From NCBI RefSeq assembly GCF_017912535.1, contig NZ_JAERQK010000007.1, positions 119,069 to 183,068 of the forward strand: DNA of 64,000 nt. Direction: 5' to 3'. The notes under the pieces are model-generated. The model was given only the letters and a program-made list of their open reading frames with translations, did not search any database and was not told where the DNA came from. Of the stretch, positions 17,249 through 26,793 are shown piece by piece. Source of the DNA: Motiliproteus sediminis (GTDB lineage: Bacteria; Pseudomonadota; Gammaproteobacteria; Pseudomonadales; Balneatricaceae). The position numbers were made by a program, and so were the translations under genes. The first letter of the stretch is position 1, and the number at the start of each line of letters is the position of its first letter.

Positions 17249-18285
17249 GTCTGCCACAGCTGCTCATACAGCTCCCAGCACTGGCTAAAGACCACTTCGG
17301 GTGCATACATCCTGACCGTTCCGGCTCCGCCTGCGGTCAGTTGCTGGTTCAGGTTCGGGGACTCGATCAGCTGTAACAGCGCCTGGCGCAGCGCATCGCT
17401 GTTCGCTGCCGGGACCAGCAGGCCGTTTTTGCCGCTTTGAATAATATCGGGTATCCCGCCGACCTCGGAGGCGATTACCGGCACATGGTGATGCATCGCT
17501 TCCAGAATGGTGGAGCCGAACCCCTCTTTGAGTGACGGCATCAGCAGCACCTCCATGCAGGCGAGGTAGCTGCCGATGCCTTGAACTTGTCCTTCGAAGG
17601 TTACATTGGACAATCCTTCGGCCTGTTCCCGTAGCGCTTCCTGATTCGGCCCCGAGCCGAGAAACAGGAAATGCAGCTCGGGATGGGTTTGCGCCATTTT
17701 GCGTGCCACCTCCAGAGTGAACTGCTGCCCTTTCAGGTCGATCAGGGCGCCGATCTGCCCTATCAGGCGTTTGCCGGCGAAACGTTTCCGTAGCGTAGTT
17801 ACCGTGGCTTGGTCCGCCGGGACCGGAAAACAGGCGGAAGGAATCAGCGGTCGTTGCTGCTCGGGAGCGATCTTCTGCACTTGCGCCTGAATCGCGCGAC
17901 TGAGGCAGATAACTGCGCTGGCGTTACGATAGGTCTGCCGGGTTAGCCAGCGGCTGGATAGCGCGTGTTCAACGCGTCGAGTGATGACATAGGGCGTTCC
18001 GGTCAACCTACGATGTAGCCATCCCCAATAGACGGAGCGGCCATCATGGCAGTGCACCAAGTCGGCGCCACCGCAGGCCTGGTTGAAATGGACCTGCAAC
18101 TGATTGCTGGCACTGACAACCTGACATCCTGCGGCGCGGCCAAGGTCGGCCAGCGGATTGCCCGGCTTGGTGATCAGGGTTTGCTGAAGGCCGGGTTGCT
18201 TGCTGAGATAGCTGAGCAGGTTGGCGGTCTGGCGTTCACCGCCCCCGAATGCGCTCGACAGGTTGATATGTACGATATGCGGCAT
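17245..18285 (-). CDS. GT4 family glycosyltransferase (LPS locus)
   Basis: This 346-residue GT-B enzyme starts MPHIVHINLSSAFGGGERQTANLLSYL, the acceptor-side glycine-rich loop. It has the donor-side EX7E motif in LKEGFGSTILEAM, followed by GGIPDIIQ. The ATG at 18285 is chosen because an upstream in-frame start would add 34 unconserved residues. It very probably adds a sugar to the lipopolysaccharide core, but the sugar cannot be read from the sequence. It is divergent from another GT4 gene 117 bases away, so a two-way promoter lies between them. Confidence 0.85.
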   Translation of the reverse strand: MPHIVHINLSSAFGGGERQTANLLSYLSKQPGLQQTLITKPGNPLADLGRAAGCQVVSASNQLQVHFNQACGGADLVHCHDGRSVYWGWLHRRLTGTPYVITRRVEHALSSRWLTRQTYRNASAVICLSRAIQAQVQKIAPEQQRPLIPSACFPVPADQATVTTLRKRFAGKRLIGQIGALIDLKGQQFTLEVARKMAQTHPELHFLFLGSGPNQEALREQAEGLSNVTFEGQVQGIGSYLACMEVLLMPSLKEGFGSTILEAMHHHVPVIASEVGGIPDIIQSGKNGLLVPAANSDALRQALLQLIESPNLNQQLTAGGAGTVRMYAPEVVFSQCWELYEQLWQT

Positions 18286-18402
18286 GATGTCATCTTGTTT
18301 CGGTTTGCGCAGAGTATACCCTGTCTGTGTCGTGGTGCGGTTTATGCCATCGAGCGGCACGGGTGATAGAATGCCCTTTTTTCGCACAGAGCCTCACATC
18401 CC

Positions 18403-19497
18403 ATGAAACTACTGGTCATCAGCTCCTATACCGATACTTGGAACAGCGTCCGCCCGGAAGCCGAAATGATCATCGGCCTCAAGCACGCTGGAGTCGATGT
18501 GACCCTGATGACCCAGGGCGATGCCGAGTACGTACCGCGGTTTCGCGACCAGGGCGTCGAGGTGATTGATTTTCACCCGCGTAAGAAGTTTAGTTGGAGC
18601 GCAATCGAGCGGATTCGTGCTGAGCTGAAGCGTGGGCGCTACGACGTGCTTTACCTGTTTAACAATAAGGCGATTACCAGCGGCTTGCTGGCTGCCGTCG
18701 GGCTGCCGGTCAAGGTGGTTAACTATCGGGGCCAGACCGGTAATATCTACCGCCATGATCCGGCCAGTTATCTGACTCACTTGAACCCCCGTGTAGACGG
18801 CATTATCGGCGTTGCCAATGCGGTACGCGATGACTTGCGTCCCCGCGTTTTTCTGCCGGAGGAGCGGGTGATCACTGTTTACAAGGGCCATGATCTGGCC
18901 TGGTATGAAAATACCCAGCCTGCCGACCTTACCCAGGAGTTCGGCATTCCGGCGGAGGCGGTGAAGGTGATCTGCGTCGCCAATGCCCGCCCACGCAAGG
19001 GGATGCCGCTTTTGATCGAGGCGTTTGGGCAGCTGCAGTCAGCTCAGGAGGTACACCTGATCCTGGTTGGTGGCGGTATGGACGCGCCGGAATTTCAGCA
19101 GTTGGTGAGCACTTCGCCCGCCAGTCAGCGGATCCATGTGGCGGGCTTTCGCAAAGATGTACCGCAACTGGTCAGTGCCTGTGATATCTCGGTGCTGCCG
19201 TCGCTCAAGCGTGAAGGCCTTCCGAAAACGGTTATTGAGGCGATGGCCTACGGGGTTGCACCTATCGTCAGTGATACCGGTGGTAGCGCCGAGTTGGTTG
19301 AGCCTGATGTCAGCGGCATCGTGGTCGAGCCCGGTAAAGCTGAGCAATTGACCGCAGCGATGCAACGTTTGGTAGATGATGCCGATAGTCGCCAGAAGAT
19401 GGGGGCGGCGGCGAGAGTGCGCTTGGGCGAGCTGTTCACGGTGGATCGCGCGGTGGCGGACACCCACGCGTTCTTTATCCGCCTCACGCAAAGCTGA
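18403..19497 (+). CDS. GT4 family glycosyltransferase (LPS locus)
   Basis: This 364-residue GT-B enzyme starts MKLLVISSYTDTWNSVRPEAEMI. It has VANARPRKGMPLLIEAF at the hinge and the EX7E motif in KREGLPKTVIEAM, followed by TGGSAELV. It probably transfers a core or capsule-like sugar from a nucleotide donor in the cytoplasm. It heads a co-directional group of five genes (18403-23231) with a HAD phosphatase, a nucleotidyltransferase/kinase fusion, a nucleotidyltransferase and a WavE protein. The substrate is unknown. Confidence 0.85.
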   Translation: MKLLVISSYTDTWNSVRPEAEMIIGLKHAGVDVTLMTQGDAEYVPRFRDQGVEVIDFHPRKKFSWSAIERIRAELKRGRYDVLYLFNNKAITSGLLAAVGLPVKVVNYRGQTGNIYRHDPASYLTHLNPRVDGIIGVANAVRDDLRPRVFLPEERVITVYKGHDLAWYENTQPADLTQEFGIPAEAVKVICVANARPRKGMPLLIEAFGQLQSAQEVHLILVGGGMDAPEFQQLVSTSPASQRIHVAGFRKDVPQLVSACDISVLPSLKREGLPKTVIEAMAYGVAPIVSDTGGSAELVEPDVSGIVVEPGKAEQLTAAMQRLVDDADSRQKMGAAARVRLGELFTVDRAVADTHAFFIRLTQS

Positions 19498-19515
19498 TCG
19501 TCAGGGAGTGGTGTT

Positions 19516-19908
19516 ATGAAAAAGCTGGTAATTGATCTCGACGGCACGCTGACTATCGATGCCCCCGGCCCCTATCCCGATAAGGAGCCCAACGCAGCGG
19601 TGGTCGAGAAGTTACGGCAGTACCAGCGCCTGGGCTTTCAGATCGTCATTTACACCGCCCGCAATATGCGGACCTATGAAGGTAATGTGGGGCAGATTAA
19701 CGTCCACACACTGCCGGTGATTCTGGATTGGCTTGCGCAGCACCGGATTCCCTTTGACGAGGTGATCGTCGGCAAGCCCTGGTGTGGTACCGAGGGTTTT
19801 TATGTCGACGACAAAGCGCTGCGGCCGTCGGAGTTTGCTGCGTTGTCGCCGGCGGAAGTGAAAGCGCTGCTGGATACCGAAGCGACCGCACACTCGGGGG
19901 CCAAGTGA
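19516..19908 (+). CDS. HAD-family phosphatase of capsule/LPS biosynthesis type
   Basis: This 130-residue protein starts MKKLVIDLDGTLT, the HAD motif I with the nucleophile and acid aspartates. It has motif II Thr in IVIYTARNMRT and lysine III in IVGKPWCGTEGF, then YVDDKALRP with the metal-binding acidic pair. Small HADs of this kind recur in capsule loci, where they dephosphorylate a sugar or polyol phosphate. A ribosome-binding site (GGGAG) precedes the ATG. The next gene starts 2 bases after the stop. Confidence 0.8.
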   Translation: MKKLVIDLDGTLTIDAPGPYPDKEPNAAVVEKLRQYQRLGFQIVIYTARNMRTYEGNVGQINVHTLPVILDWLAQHRIPFDEVIVGKPWCGTEGFYVDDKALRPSEFAALSPAEVKALLDTEATAHSGAK

Positions 19909-19909
19909 G

Positions 19910-21493
19910 ATGTTTCTGATTACCTCGGGCGCTTATATTGATCAGGAGTTTGTCAGCGAGATCGGACTGCTGCCACCCAGCTTTCTGCCCGTTGGTAATC
20001 GCTGCCTCTATGAGTATCAGATCGAGCTGGCTGAGCGCTTTGGCCAGCCCATCTACCTGTCGATTCCTGCCAGCTTCGAGCTCAGTGAATACGAACAGCA
20101 ATACATAGAGGCTCATCAGGTGGAGTTGATCCGGGTTCCGGAAGGTTTGAGTCTGGGGCAATCGGTCCTTTACTGTTTGAACATGACCGGTGTCGATCAG
20201 GGCGAGCTGCGCATCCTTCACGGTGACACCCTTTACCCAGCGCTACCCGAAGGCCTTGACCTGGTCAGCGTCTCACCGAACACCGGCTATTACCGCCGGG
20301 CGATGGTTAACCCGGACGAGGTGCCGTTTCTGCTGGAGCGGATGGCGGTCGACGATGAAGAGGTCCTGAGCGGGTTCTTTGCTTTCAGTTGTGCCCGTTC
20401 TCTGGTCCGATACCTGGCGATGAACCAGGGCGGCTTTGTGCCCGCGCTTAGCGACTACCACCTTGAGCAAACGCTGACGCCACTGCCGGTGCTGGGTTGG
20501 TATGATTTCGGCCATATCAATGCCTACTTTGGCTCACGCGCCGGATTTACCACTCAACGCAGTTTTAACGCGTTGCAGATTGATGGCCGGACGGTGGTCA
20601 AGAGCAGTGATAACCACGCCAAGGTGCGGGGTGAGATTCACTGGTTTTCCGAGGTACCGCCGAGCTTGTCGGTGTTTGCGCCCAAGTTGCTATCGTCGGA
20701 GGTCGCCGAGGGGCGTTCCCGTTATACCCTGGAGTATGTATATAACCTGCCGTTAAGCGATCTGTTTGTATTCGGGCGGCTGGCCAAAGAGACCTGGCGC
20801 AGTATCTTTCACTCCTGTCGTCACTTCATGAGCCTGGGGCGTTTGGCCGCTGAGTCGGCGACGTTGGCGCCGGACTCGCTGGAAGGGCTTTACCTACCCA
20901 AAACCCTGGCGCGTTTGCGCCAGTTTGGTGCAGCCAGCGGATGGGATATTGACAGTCCGGTTAGCTTCAACGGCCGTCGGTTCCCCTCTCCGCTGGAGAT
21001 GGCGGAGAAGAGCAGCCAGTGGATTGGGCCTGCCGGTGTTGCCGATGTTGCGGTTGTCCATGGTGATTTCTGCTTCAGCAACATTCTCTACGATTTCCGT
21101 ACGCGGCGAATCAAGGTGGTTGATCCGCGTGGTATTGATCTTGACGGCAAGCCCTCCATTTTTGGGGATCAGCGCTATGACTACGCCAAGTTGTATCACT
21201 CGGTGCACGGTCTCTATGATCTGATCGTCGCTGGGCGGCTTGAGGCATCCGGCAATCAGACTGAGCAGCTGCTGGAATTGAGAGATGACTGGTTTGATTA
21301 TCACCAGTCGATCAAGCAAGTGTTTGAAGAGGTGTTCTTCGGCGGACAACCCGAAAAAATGGCCAGTATTCGGGCGATCAACGTGCACCTGTTTCTGTCG
21401 ATGCTGCCACTGCATGCCGACCGGCCTGACCGCCAGCTTACCATGCTGGCTAACGCCTACCGGCTCTATGCCGAATTGGAGAAGGAAAGCTGA
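19910..21493 (+). CDS. Two-domain nucleotidyltransferase-like / kinase-like capsule-type protein
   Basis: This 527-residue protein appears to be a fusion. The N-terminal 240 residues look like a sugar-nucleotidyltransferase fold (PPSFLPVGNRCLYEYQIELAERF, RILHGDTLYP). Its usual glycine-rich GxGxR loop is degenerate, so activity is uncertain. The C-terminal half resembles aminoglycoside/choline-kinase-like phosphotransferases, with VVHGDFCFSNIL (about residues 382-393) and VDPRG in place of the metal-binding DFD. A role in activating a phosphorylated substituent for lipopolysaccharide is inferred. The stop overlaps the next ATG (TGATG). Confidence 0.65.
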   Translation: MFLITSGAYIDQEFVSEIGLLPPSFLPVGNRCLYEYQIELAERFGQPIYLSIPASFELSEYEQQYIEAHQVELIRVPEGLSLGQSVLYCLNMTGVDQGELRILHGDTLYPALPEGLDLVSVSPNTGYYRRAMVNPDEVPFLLERMAVDDEEVLSGFFAFSCARSLVRYLAMNQGGFVPALSDYHLEQTLTPLPVLGWYDFGHINAYFGSRAGFTTQRSFNALQIDGRTVVKSSDNHAKVRGEIHWFSEVPPSLSVFAPKLLSSEVAEGRSRYTLEYVYNLPLSDLFVFGRLAKETWRSIFHSCRHFMSLGRLAAESATLAPDSLEGLYLPKTLARLRQFGAASGWDIDSPVSFNGRRFPSPLEMAEKSSQWIGPAGVADVAVVHGDFCFSNILYDFRTRRIKVVDPRGIDLDGKPSIFGDQRYDYAKLYHSVHGLYDLIVAGRLEASGNQTEQLLELRDDWFDYHQSIKQVFEEVFFGGQPEKMASIRAINVHLFLSMLPLHADRPDRQLTMLANAYRLYAELEKES

Positions 21494-22212
21494 TGTTCGT
21501 GATTCCGATGGCAGGGCTGTCGTCGCGCTTTTTCAAAGCCGGCTATACCCAACCGAAATACATGCTCAAGGCCCGGGATGAGACCCTTTTTGCCCATGCG
21601 GTGAACAGCTTTGCCGACTATTTCGAGCAGGACCGTTTTCTGTTTGTGGTGCGCAGCGACTACGATACCCCGGCCTTTGTTGCTGCCGAAGCAGAGCGTC
21701 TCGGAATAACCGATTTTGAACTGGTGGTGCTTGATCGTGAAACTGCAGGCCAGGCGGAAACAGTCGCCTTGGCGTTGAATGGTTATTCCGGTGAGCCGCT
21801 GTACATCTTCAATATCGATACCTTCCGACCCGGCTACCGCAAACCGTCGTTTTGCGATCTTGCGGACGGCTATCTGGAAACCTTCATCGGCAGCGGTAAA
21901 AACTGGAGTAATATCGAGCCGCAGCAGCCGGGCTCGGATCGCGTGATCCGCACCGCCGAGAAGCAGGAGATCTCGGAGTACTGCTGTACTGGCTTGTACC
22001 ATTGGGGCAGCGCCGATCTGTATCGCCGTTACTACGATCAATACGCGCGGTTGGATAAGAGCCAGTTGGACGCCGGTGAGCAGTACGTGGCGCCGATGTA
22101 CAATCTGGCGATTCGCGACGGCTGCGATATTCGCTTCTCGGTTATCGAGCGCGAAGAGGTAATCTTCTGCGGTACTCCAGATGAATACACCGCTTACCTC
22201 GGCGAGCAGTGA
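21493..22212 (+). CDS. Nucleotidyltransferase of capsule/LPS biosynthesis type
   Basis: This 239-residue protein begins MFVIPMAGLSSRFFKAGYTQPKYML, the nucleotide-binding loop plus the lysine that follows it in NTP-transferase enzymes. It has YIFNIDTFRPGY as the metal-binding Asp region. The family includes cytidylyl- and uridylyltransferases that activate sugar or amino-alcohol phosphates. Here it probably makes the donor for the WavE-type transferase encoded next. The ATG overlaps the stop of the preceding kinase-like gene. Confidence 0.78.
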   Translation: MFVIPMAGLSSRFFKAGYTQPKYMLKARDETLFAHAVNSFADYFEQDRFLFVVRSDYDTPAFVAAEAERLGITDFELVVLDRETAGQAETVALALNGYSGEPLYIFNIDTFRPGYRKPSFCDLADGYLETFIGSGKNWSNIEPQQPGSDRVIRTAEKQEISEYCCTGLYHWGSADLYRRYYDQYARLDKSQLDAGEQYVAPMYNLAIRDGCDIRFSVIEREEVIFCGTPDEYTAYLGEQ

Positions 22213-22226
22213 TTGGGGACGGAACC

Positions 22227-23231
22227 ATGATCGACAACCGTGATATCAGCGTGGTGGTCCAGGGACCGGTGCAGGCATTGGCCGATCGACCGATGGATGA
22301 AGGCATCACCTATCGCAGTCTTAAAAGTGTGCGCCAGTACCTGCCGGGGGCGCACATTATCTTGTCTACCTGGCATGAACAAAACCTGGATGGGCTCGAC
22401 TTTGACGAGCTGGTGCTCTGTGACGACCCCGGTCCCAATATCTACCGCTATCTCGCTGACGGCGAGCCGGGCAAGCTGAACAATAATCGTCAGATCGTGT
22501 CGTCGCGCGAAGGGCTCAAGCGAGTCAAAACCCGCTACGCGATGAAGCTGCGCTCGGATAACTTTCTGGTCGGCGACCAGTTCAAGGCGCTGCAGCAGCG
22601 ATTCGATAAGCGCCATCCCGAGTATGCGTTTCTGCAGCAGCGGGTGGTGGTTAATAACACTTTCACTCGTGAGTACGCCAAGGGAATGCCGGTGGTATTT
22701 CACGCCTGCGATTTCTTCTATTTTGGTCTCACCGAGGATCTGCTGGCGCTCTGGGATCTGCCGTTGTTCGAGGATTATCCGTTTGATCCTGAAAAACTGG
22801 GCAAGGTGCAGGGACTGGGCAGCCCCTACTTTCCGCCGGACTGCACCCAGAAGTTCTGGTTGGCGGCGCTGCAGCGGTTTGATGATTCGATCCGCATTGA
22901 TCATCTGCACCACTGCAACCCGGAACTAAAGCGTACCAGCGATCTTTGCTACGCCAACAATCTGGTGGTGGGGGAGCCCGCGGTTATCGGGTTGGGGCTG
23001 AACAGCAAGTTTTCGGGTGACGAGCGTGCCAATCGCCTCAGCGGCACTATCACCTATCTCTCCCATTTGGGCTGGCAGCGGCTGTACCGCAAATACTGTG
23101 ATCCGGACTGGCGCATCGAAGGCAATCTGGCCGACTGGCTGCGACAGACCAGCCTGCGTGCTGTGTTGCTGCCTGGCAAATGGGTCGAGGGGCAGTTGCG
23201 GTTGCGTAAATGGGTGGCAAAAAACCGTTAG
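22227..23231 (+). CDS. WavE family LPS biosynthesis protein
   Basis: This protein (334 residues from the ATG at 22227) begins ISVVVQGPVQALADRPMDEGITYRSL and contains ILSTWHEQNLDGLDFDELVL and KLRSDNFLVGDQF. This pattern fits WavE of Vibrio cholerae, a core-oligosaccharide protein thought to act as a transferase. A GTG at 22209 would add six residues; the ATG is preferred for its GGGGACGG leader. It ends tail to tail with the GT2 gene, with a 4-base overlap. Confidence 0.78.
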   Translation: MIDNRDISVVVQGPVQALADRPMDEGITYRSLKSVRQYLPGAHIILSTWHEQNLDGLDFDELVLCDDPGPNIYRYLADGEPGKLNNNRQIVSSREGLKRVKTRYAMKLRSDNFLVGDQFKALQQRFDKRHPEYAFLQQRVVVNNTFTREYAKGMPVVFHACDFFYFGLTEDLLALWDLPLFEDYPFDPEKLGKVQGLGSPYFPPDCTQKFWLAALQRFDDSIRIDHLHHCNPELKRTSDLCYANNLVVGEPAVIGLGLNSKFSGDERANRLSGTITYLSHLGWQRLYRKYCDPDWRIEGNLADWLRQTSLRAVLLPGKWVEGQLRLRKWVAKNR

Positions 23232-24007
23232 TCTTGCCGCTGTTTCTGGGCCAGTACCCACAAGGCGAAGTACTTGTTAAAGGTATAGTGAGTGGACTGA
23301 ACCGCCAGCAGCAGGCCGTGTTTGCCGTCGAGAATGCCCCGCTGCAGCAGGTACTTGCGCACAAACATCCAGAACGAGCGTAACAGTACGCCGGCTACGC
23401 TGACCCGCTTGCCGCGGCTGTAGCGGTCGCGGGCCCAGTCGTCGGCATAACGCACCGATTTGGTCATATAGGCGGCAAAGGACTCGGTGGTGTAGTGATG
23501 CAGGTCGCCGGCAAGTTCCCGTACCCGATCACGCGGGCAGTCGATCGCTTCATGGACCTGGGCGTCGTTGTAGCCATAGTCGGCGGCGCGGTGCAGGCGC
23601 ACCACCTGGTCGGGATACCAGCCACTGTGACGAATGAAACGGCCAAAGTAATCGGTGAGGCGGGCACAGCGATAAGCGCAGCCTCGCTCCGGTGCTCTCA
23701 GGACTTGCTCAATAGACTGGCGCAGTTCGGGGGATATCACCTCATCACTATCCAGCCAGAACAGCCATTCGCCCCGAGCGTGCTCCTGCGCCTTCTGACG
23801 TTGGCGCCCGAACCCCTGCCAATCGGTGTCGGTTACGACCCGGGCGCCCAGCTCTTGGGCGATGGTGAGGGTCTCATCACTGCTGCCGCTGTCATAGACC
23901 AACAGCTCGTCCGCCCAAGCAGCGCTTTCGAGGCAGCGACGGAGCAGGTTGCCGGAGTTCTTGGTCAGGACAACGACGGTCAGCTGGATGGTTTGCTCCA
24001 CGGTCAT
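23228..24007 (-). CDS. GT2 glycosyltransferase, WaaE/KdtX-like
   Basis: This 259-residue GT-A enzyme begins LTVVVLTKNSGNLLRRCLESAAWADELLV, then DSGSSDETL and the metal-binding WLDSDEVISPEL. GWYPDQVVRLHRA and VHEAI match the WaaE/KdtX group, which adds glucose to the first core heptose. The ATG at 24007 is chosen; an upstream in-frame TTG overlapping the acyltransferase gene is less likely. It lies downstream of the lipid A acyltransferase and msbA, probably in the same transcript. Confidence 0.85.
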   Translation of the reverse strand: MTVEQTIQLTVVVLTKNSGNLLRRCLESAAWADELLVYDSGSSDETLTIAQELGARVVTDTDWQGFGRQRQKAQEHARGEWLFWLDSDEVISPELRQSIEQVLRAPERGCAYRCARLTDYFGRFIRHSGWYPDQVVRLHRAADYGYNDAQVHEAIDCPRDRVRELAGDLHHYTTESFAAYMTKSVRYADDWARDRYSRGKRVSVAGVLLRSFWMFVRKYLLQRGILDGKHGLLLAVQSTHYTFNKYFALWVLAQKQRQD

Positions 24008-24053
24008 AGGGGAAGCCTCGTTGCGGCGTTGGTTGCAAGCATCGCCAAGCGGA

Positions 24054-24959
24054 TCAGTATTCAAAGCCGGGCGCGCCCTTGAATCGTTTATGGACCCAGA
24101 GATACTGCGCCGGCGTCTGGCGCACCTGCAATTCGATCAGGTCCATATAGCGCTGGGTGTCCGCCACCGGGTCCTTAGACGGGTACTCCTCCAGCGGCGG
24201 CAGAATCTTGAGCTCGTAACCCGAGCCTTTGCGCGCCACCATAAAGGGCAACACTTTGGCCTTGCCCGTTCGGGCAAGGGTTGAGACCACGGTGGCTGTG
24301 GGTGCGAGCTGGCCGAAGAAGTTGACCAGCGCGCTGTGCTTGCGGCGGTAGCTCTGGTCGGCGGCAAACCAGATCGAGGTGCCCTTGCGCAGTAGCTGTA
24401 CCATCCGCTTGATATTGTCTTTGGGGATCGCCTCGTCGGAGTGGCCGCCGCGGCCGCGGGCCGTGAGGTACTCCTGCACCGGGTTGTTCATGCGCCGGTA
24501 AACCACCGCAAAACGGGCATGGGGCAGCAGCAGTTTGGCACCGATCTCAAGGCCGGTGAAATGAGCGCAGAGCAGGATGGCGCCCTGATTGTCCGCTTGC
24601 ACCGCTTGCAGGTGCTCAAGCCCCTCCAGTTTGGTCAGCAACGGTTGCAGCTTGCGTTCGCTGCCCCACCAGCTGAGGGCGGTTTCGAACAGGGTGATGC
24701 CAAGAGATTCGAAATGCTCGACCACCAGCCGCTCTTGCGCCTCGCTGTCCAACTCGCGGAAGCAATGGCGAATATTGGTACGCGCTACGGCTGCTCGTTT
24801 GGGTGCAACCTTGTACATCAGTCGCCCTATCATTCGACCCAGTGCCAGTTGGGCTGAAAACGGCAGCATGATCAGCAGACGCAGCAGACCAACGCCCAGC
24901 CAGAGGAGCCAGAACCGTGGGCCCAGCAGGTCTCGCAGGGTAGGGTTTTCTATCCGCAT
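24054..24959 (-). CDS. Lipid A late acyltransferase (LpxL/LpxM family)
   Basis: This 301-residue membrane-anchored protein has an N-terminal hydrophobic helix, then CAHFTGLEIG with the HX4E catalytic pair and WFAADQSYRRKHS, both hallmarks of the lauroyl/myristoyl acyltransferases. It adds a secondary acyl chain to Kdo-lipid IVA at the inner face of the membrane. It starts at the last base of msbA, so the two are translationally coupled. That fits, because MsbA exports the finished lipid A core. Which of LpxL or LpxM it matches cannot be decided here. Confidence 0.88.
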   Translation of the reverse strand: MRIENPTLRDLLGPRFWLLWLGVGLLRLLIMLPFSAQLALGRMIGRLMYKVAPKRAAVARTNIRHCFRELDSEAQERLVVEHFESLGITLFETALSWWGSERKLQPLLTKLEGLEHLQAVQADNQGAILLCAHFTGLEIGAKLLLPHARFAVVYRRMNNPVQEYLTARGRGGHSDEAIPKDNIKRMVQLLRKGTSIWFAADQSYRRKHSALVNFFGQLAPTATVVSTLARTGKAKVLPFMVARKGSGYELKILPPLEEYPSKDPVADTQRYMDLIELQVRQTPAQYLWVHKRFKGAPGFEY

Positions 24960-26683
24960 TAATGCATTTCCCGGTAGAGCTGTCGGTAGATGCCATCCAG
25001 AGCCAGCAGCTCCTGGTGTGAGCCGGTTTCTTTTACTTCGCCCTGGTCCATCACCAGAATCCGGTCGGCGTGTTCGATGGTCGACAGCCGGTGGGCGATG
25101 ATGATGGTGGTGCGGCCTTCACAGATCTCTTGCAATGCGGCCTGCACCTGACGTTCTGACTCGTTGTCCAGCGCCGAGGTGGCTTCGTCGAGGATCAGTA
25201 ACGGTGCATCCTTGTAAAAGGCGCGTGCCAGTGCCAGCCGCTGGCGCTGACCGCCGGAGAGCATTCCGCCCTGTTCGCCGACATCGGCATAAATGCCGCC
25301 CTCCATGGCGTTGACGAAATCCTCAGCATGGGCGTGGCGCAGGGCGTCGCGTACCCGCTGCTCGTCGATGCCATTGGGGTCACCATAAGCGACGTTGGCT
25401 GCGACGCTGTCGTTGAACAGGAACACTTCCTGATCAACATAGGCAATCTGGCCGCGTACCGCGGGCAGGCTGAGCTGCTGAATATCCTCGCCATCGAACA
25501 GAATACTGCCGCCAGTGGGTTGATAAAAACGGGCAATAAGCTGAGTCAGGGTGGATTTGCCGCTGCCGGAGCTGCCCACCAGGGCCAGCGTCTCGCCGGG
25601 TTGCAGTTCGACGTTAATTCCCCGCAGTACCGGCTGCTCTTCGCCGTAGCTGAACTCCAGATCCCGAATGGTCACCCGGCCACTGAAGGGGGCAGGCAGC
25701 TCGCGGCCGCTGCTGGGCTCGGCCGGTTGGTCGAGCAGATTGAACAGGGTTTCGGCGGCGGCCATGCCGCGCTGCAGCGGCTCGTTGACGCTGGTCAGGG
25801 AGCGCATGGGCGCGAACAGCATCCCCATGGCGGTAAAGAAGGAGACGAACTGTCCCGGGCTCATGGCGGCGTCGCCCTCCAGGGTGGCGGCAAAATAGAT
25901 CACGCTGGCCAGTGCAATAGCGATTACAAACTGCACCACGGGTGAGTTGGCAGCACCCAGTACCACCAGTTTCAGGGTGTTCTGACGCAGGTTGTTCACC
26001 ACCCCGTGGAACTTGCTCTCTTCGTACTGCTCTGCCAGGAATAGCTTTACCAGCCGATGGCCCTTAAGGTTTTCTTCCAGCCGATGGGTCAGGCTACCCA
26101 TGTTCTCCTGTAGCAGGCGGCTGGACTTGCGCATCCGCTTGCTGACCAGTTTGATGATGATGGCGATCACCGGGGCGGTGATCAGCACCAGCATCGACAG
26201 TTTCCAGTTGATGTAGAACATGTAGCCCAGCAGGCCGACGATAATCAGTGAGTCGCGGACCAGAATTAACCACACCTTACTGGCTGTCGAGGATAGCTGC
26301 TCGACGTCGTAAGTCACCCGCGACAGCAAGCGACCGGTGGTGGTAGCGTCCATGTAGCTCTGGGGCAGGTGCTGGATGTGATTGAACAGGTCAACGCGTA
26401 GCTGCATGACCACCCGGGTAGCAACGGCGGTTACGCCCAGCGTGGCAACAATCCGCCCCACGCCGCGAACAAAAAACAGGCCCACGAACATCAGTGGCAC
26501 CATCACGATAGCGTTGGGGTCTTTGTCGATAAAGGTGCCGTCGATCAGCGGTTGCATCATCGCCGCCACCGCCGGTTCGGTACTGGCAACGACGGCCATG
26601 GCGGCTACCGCGACCAGAAATTTGGCCCAGTGCGGTTTAACGTAAGCGGCCACTCGGCCCAGCAGCTCTCTGTTAGTTTTCAA
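24959..26683 (-). CDS. msbA: Lipid A-core flippase (ABC transporter)
   Basis: This 574-residue half-transporter has six membrane helices in the first 310 residues. The ATPase domain has [11 protein letters not shown] (Walker A), [15 protein letters not shown] (signature), [12 protein letters not shown] (Walker B) and IIAHRLST. It flips lipid A-core across the inner membrane as a homodimer. Length and context, next to an LpxL-type enzyme and near waaA, support MsbA rather than a drug exporter. Confidence 0.94.
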   Translation of the reverse strand: MKTNRELLGRVAAYVKPHWAKFLVAVAAMAVVASTEPAVAAMMQPLIDGTFIDKDPNAIVMVPLMFVGLFFVRGVGRIVATLGVTAVATRVVMQLRVDLFNHIQHLPQSYMDATTTGRLLSRVTYDVEQLSSTASKVWLILVRDSLIIVGLLGYMFYINWKLSMLVLITAPVIAIIIKLVSKRMRKSSRLLQENMGSLTHRLEENLKGHRLVKLFLAEQYEESKFHGVVNNLRQNTLKLVVLGAANSPVVQFVIAIALASVIYFAATLEGDAAMSPGQFVSFFTAMGMLFAPMRSLTSVNEPLQRGMAAAETLFNLLDQPAEPSSGRELPAPFSGRVTIRDLEFSYGEEQPVLRGINVELQPGETLALVGSSGSGKSTLTQLIARFYQPTGGSILFDGEDIQQLSLPAVRGQIAYVDQEVFLFNDSVAANVAYGDPNGIDEQRVRDALRHAHAEDFVNAMEGGIYADVGEQGGMLSGGQRQRLALARAFYKDAPLLILDEATSALDNESERQVQAALQEICEGRTTIIIAHRLSTIEHADRILVMDQGEVKETGSHQELLALDGIYRQLYREMH

Positions 26684-26793
26684 TCGGGATTACCTGGTTG
26701 GCAGCACGATAGCGGGCGCATACCGCACCCGGTCTGGCGCGGGATTCTACCACAGTTTAGTCGGGGCTAGGGCTGCCCGTCAGTGGCATGGAA

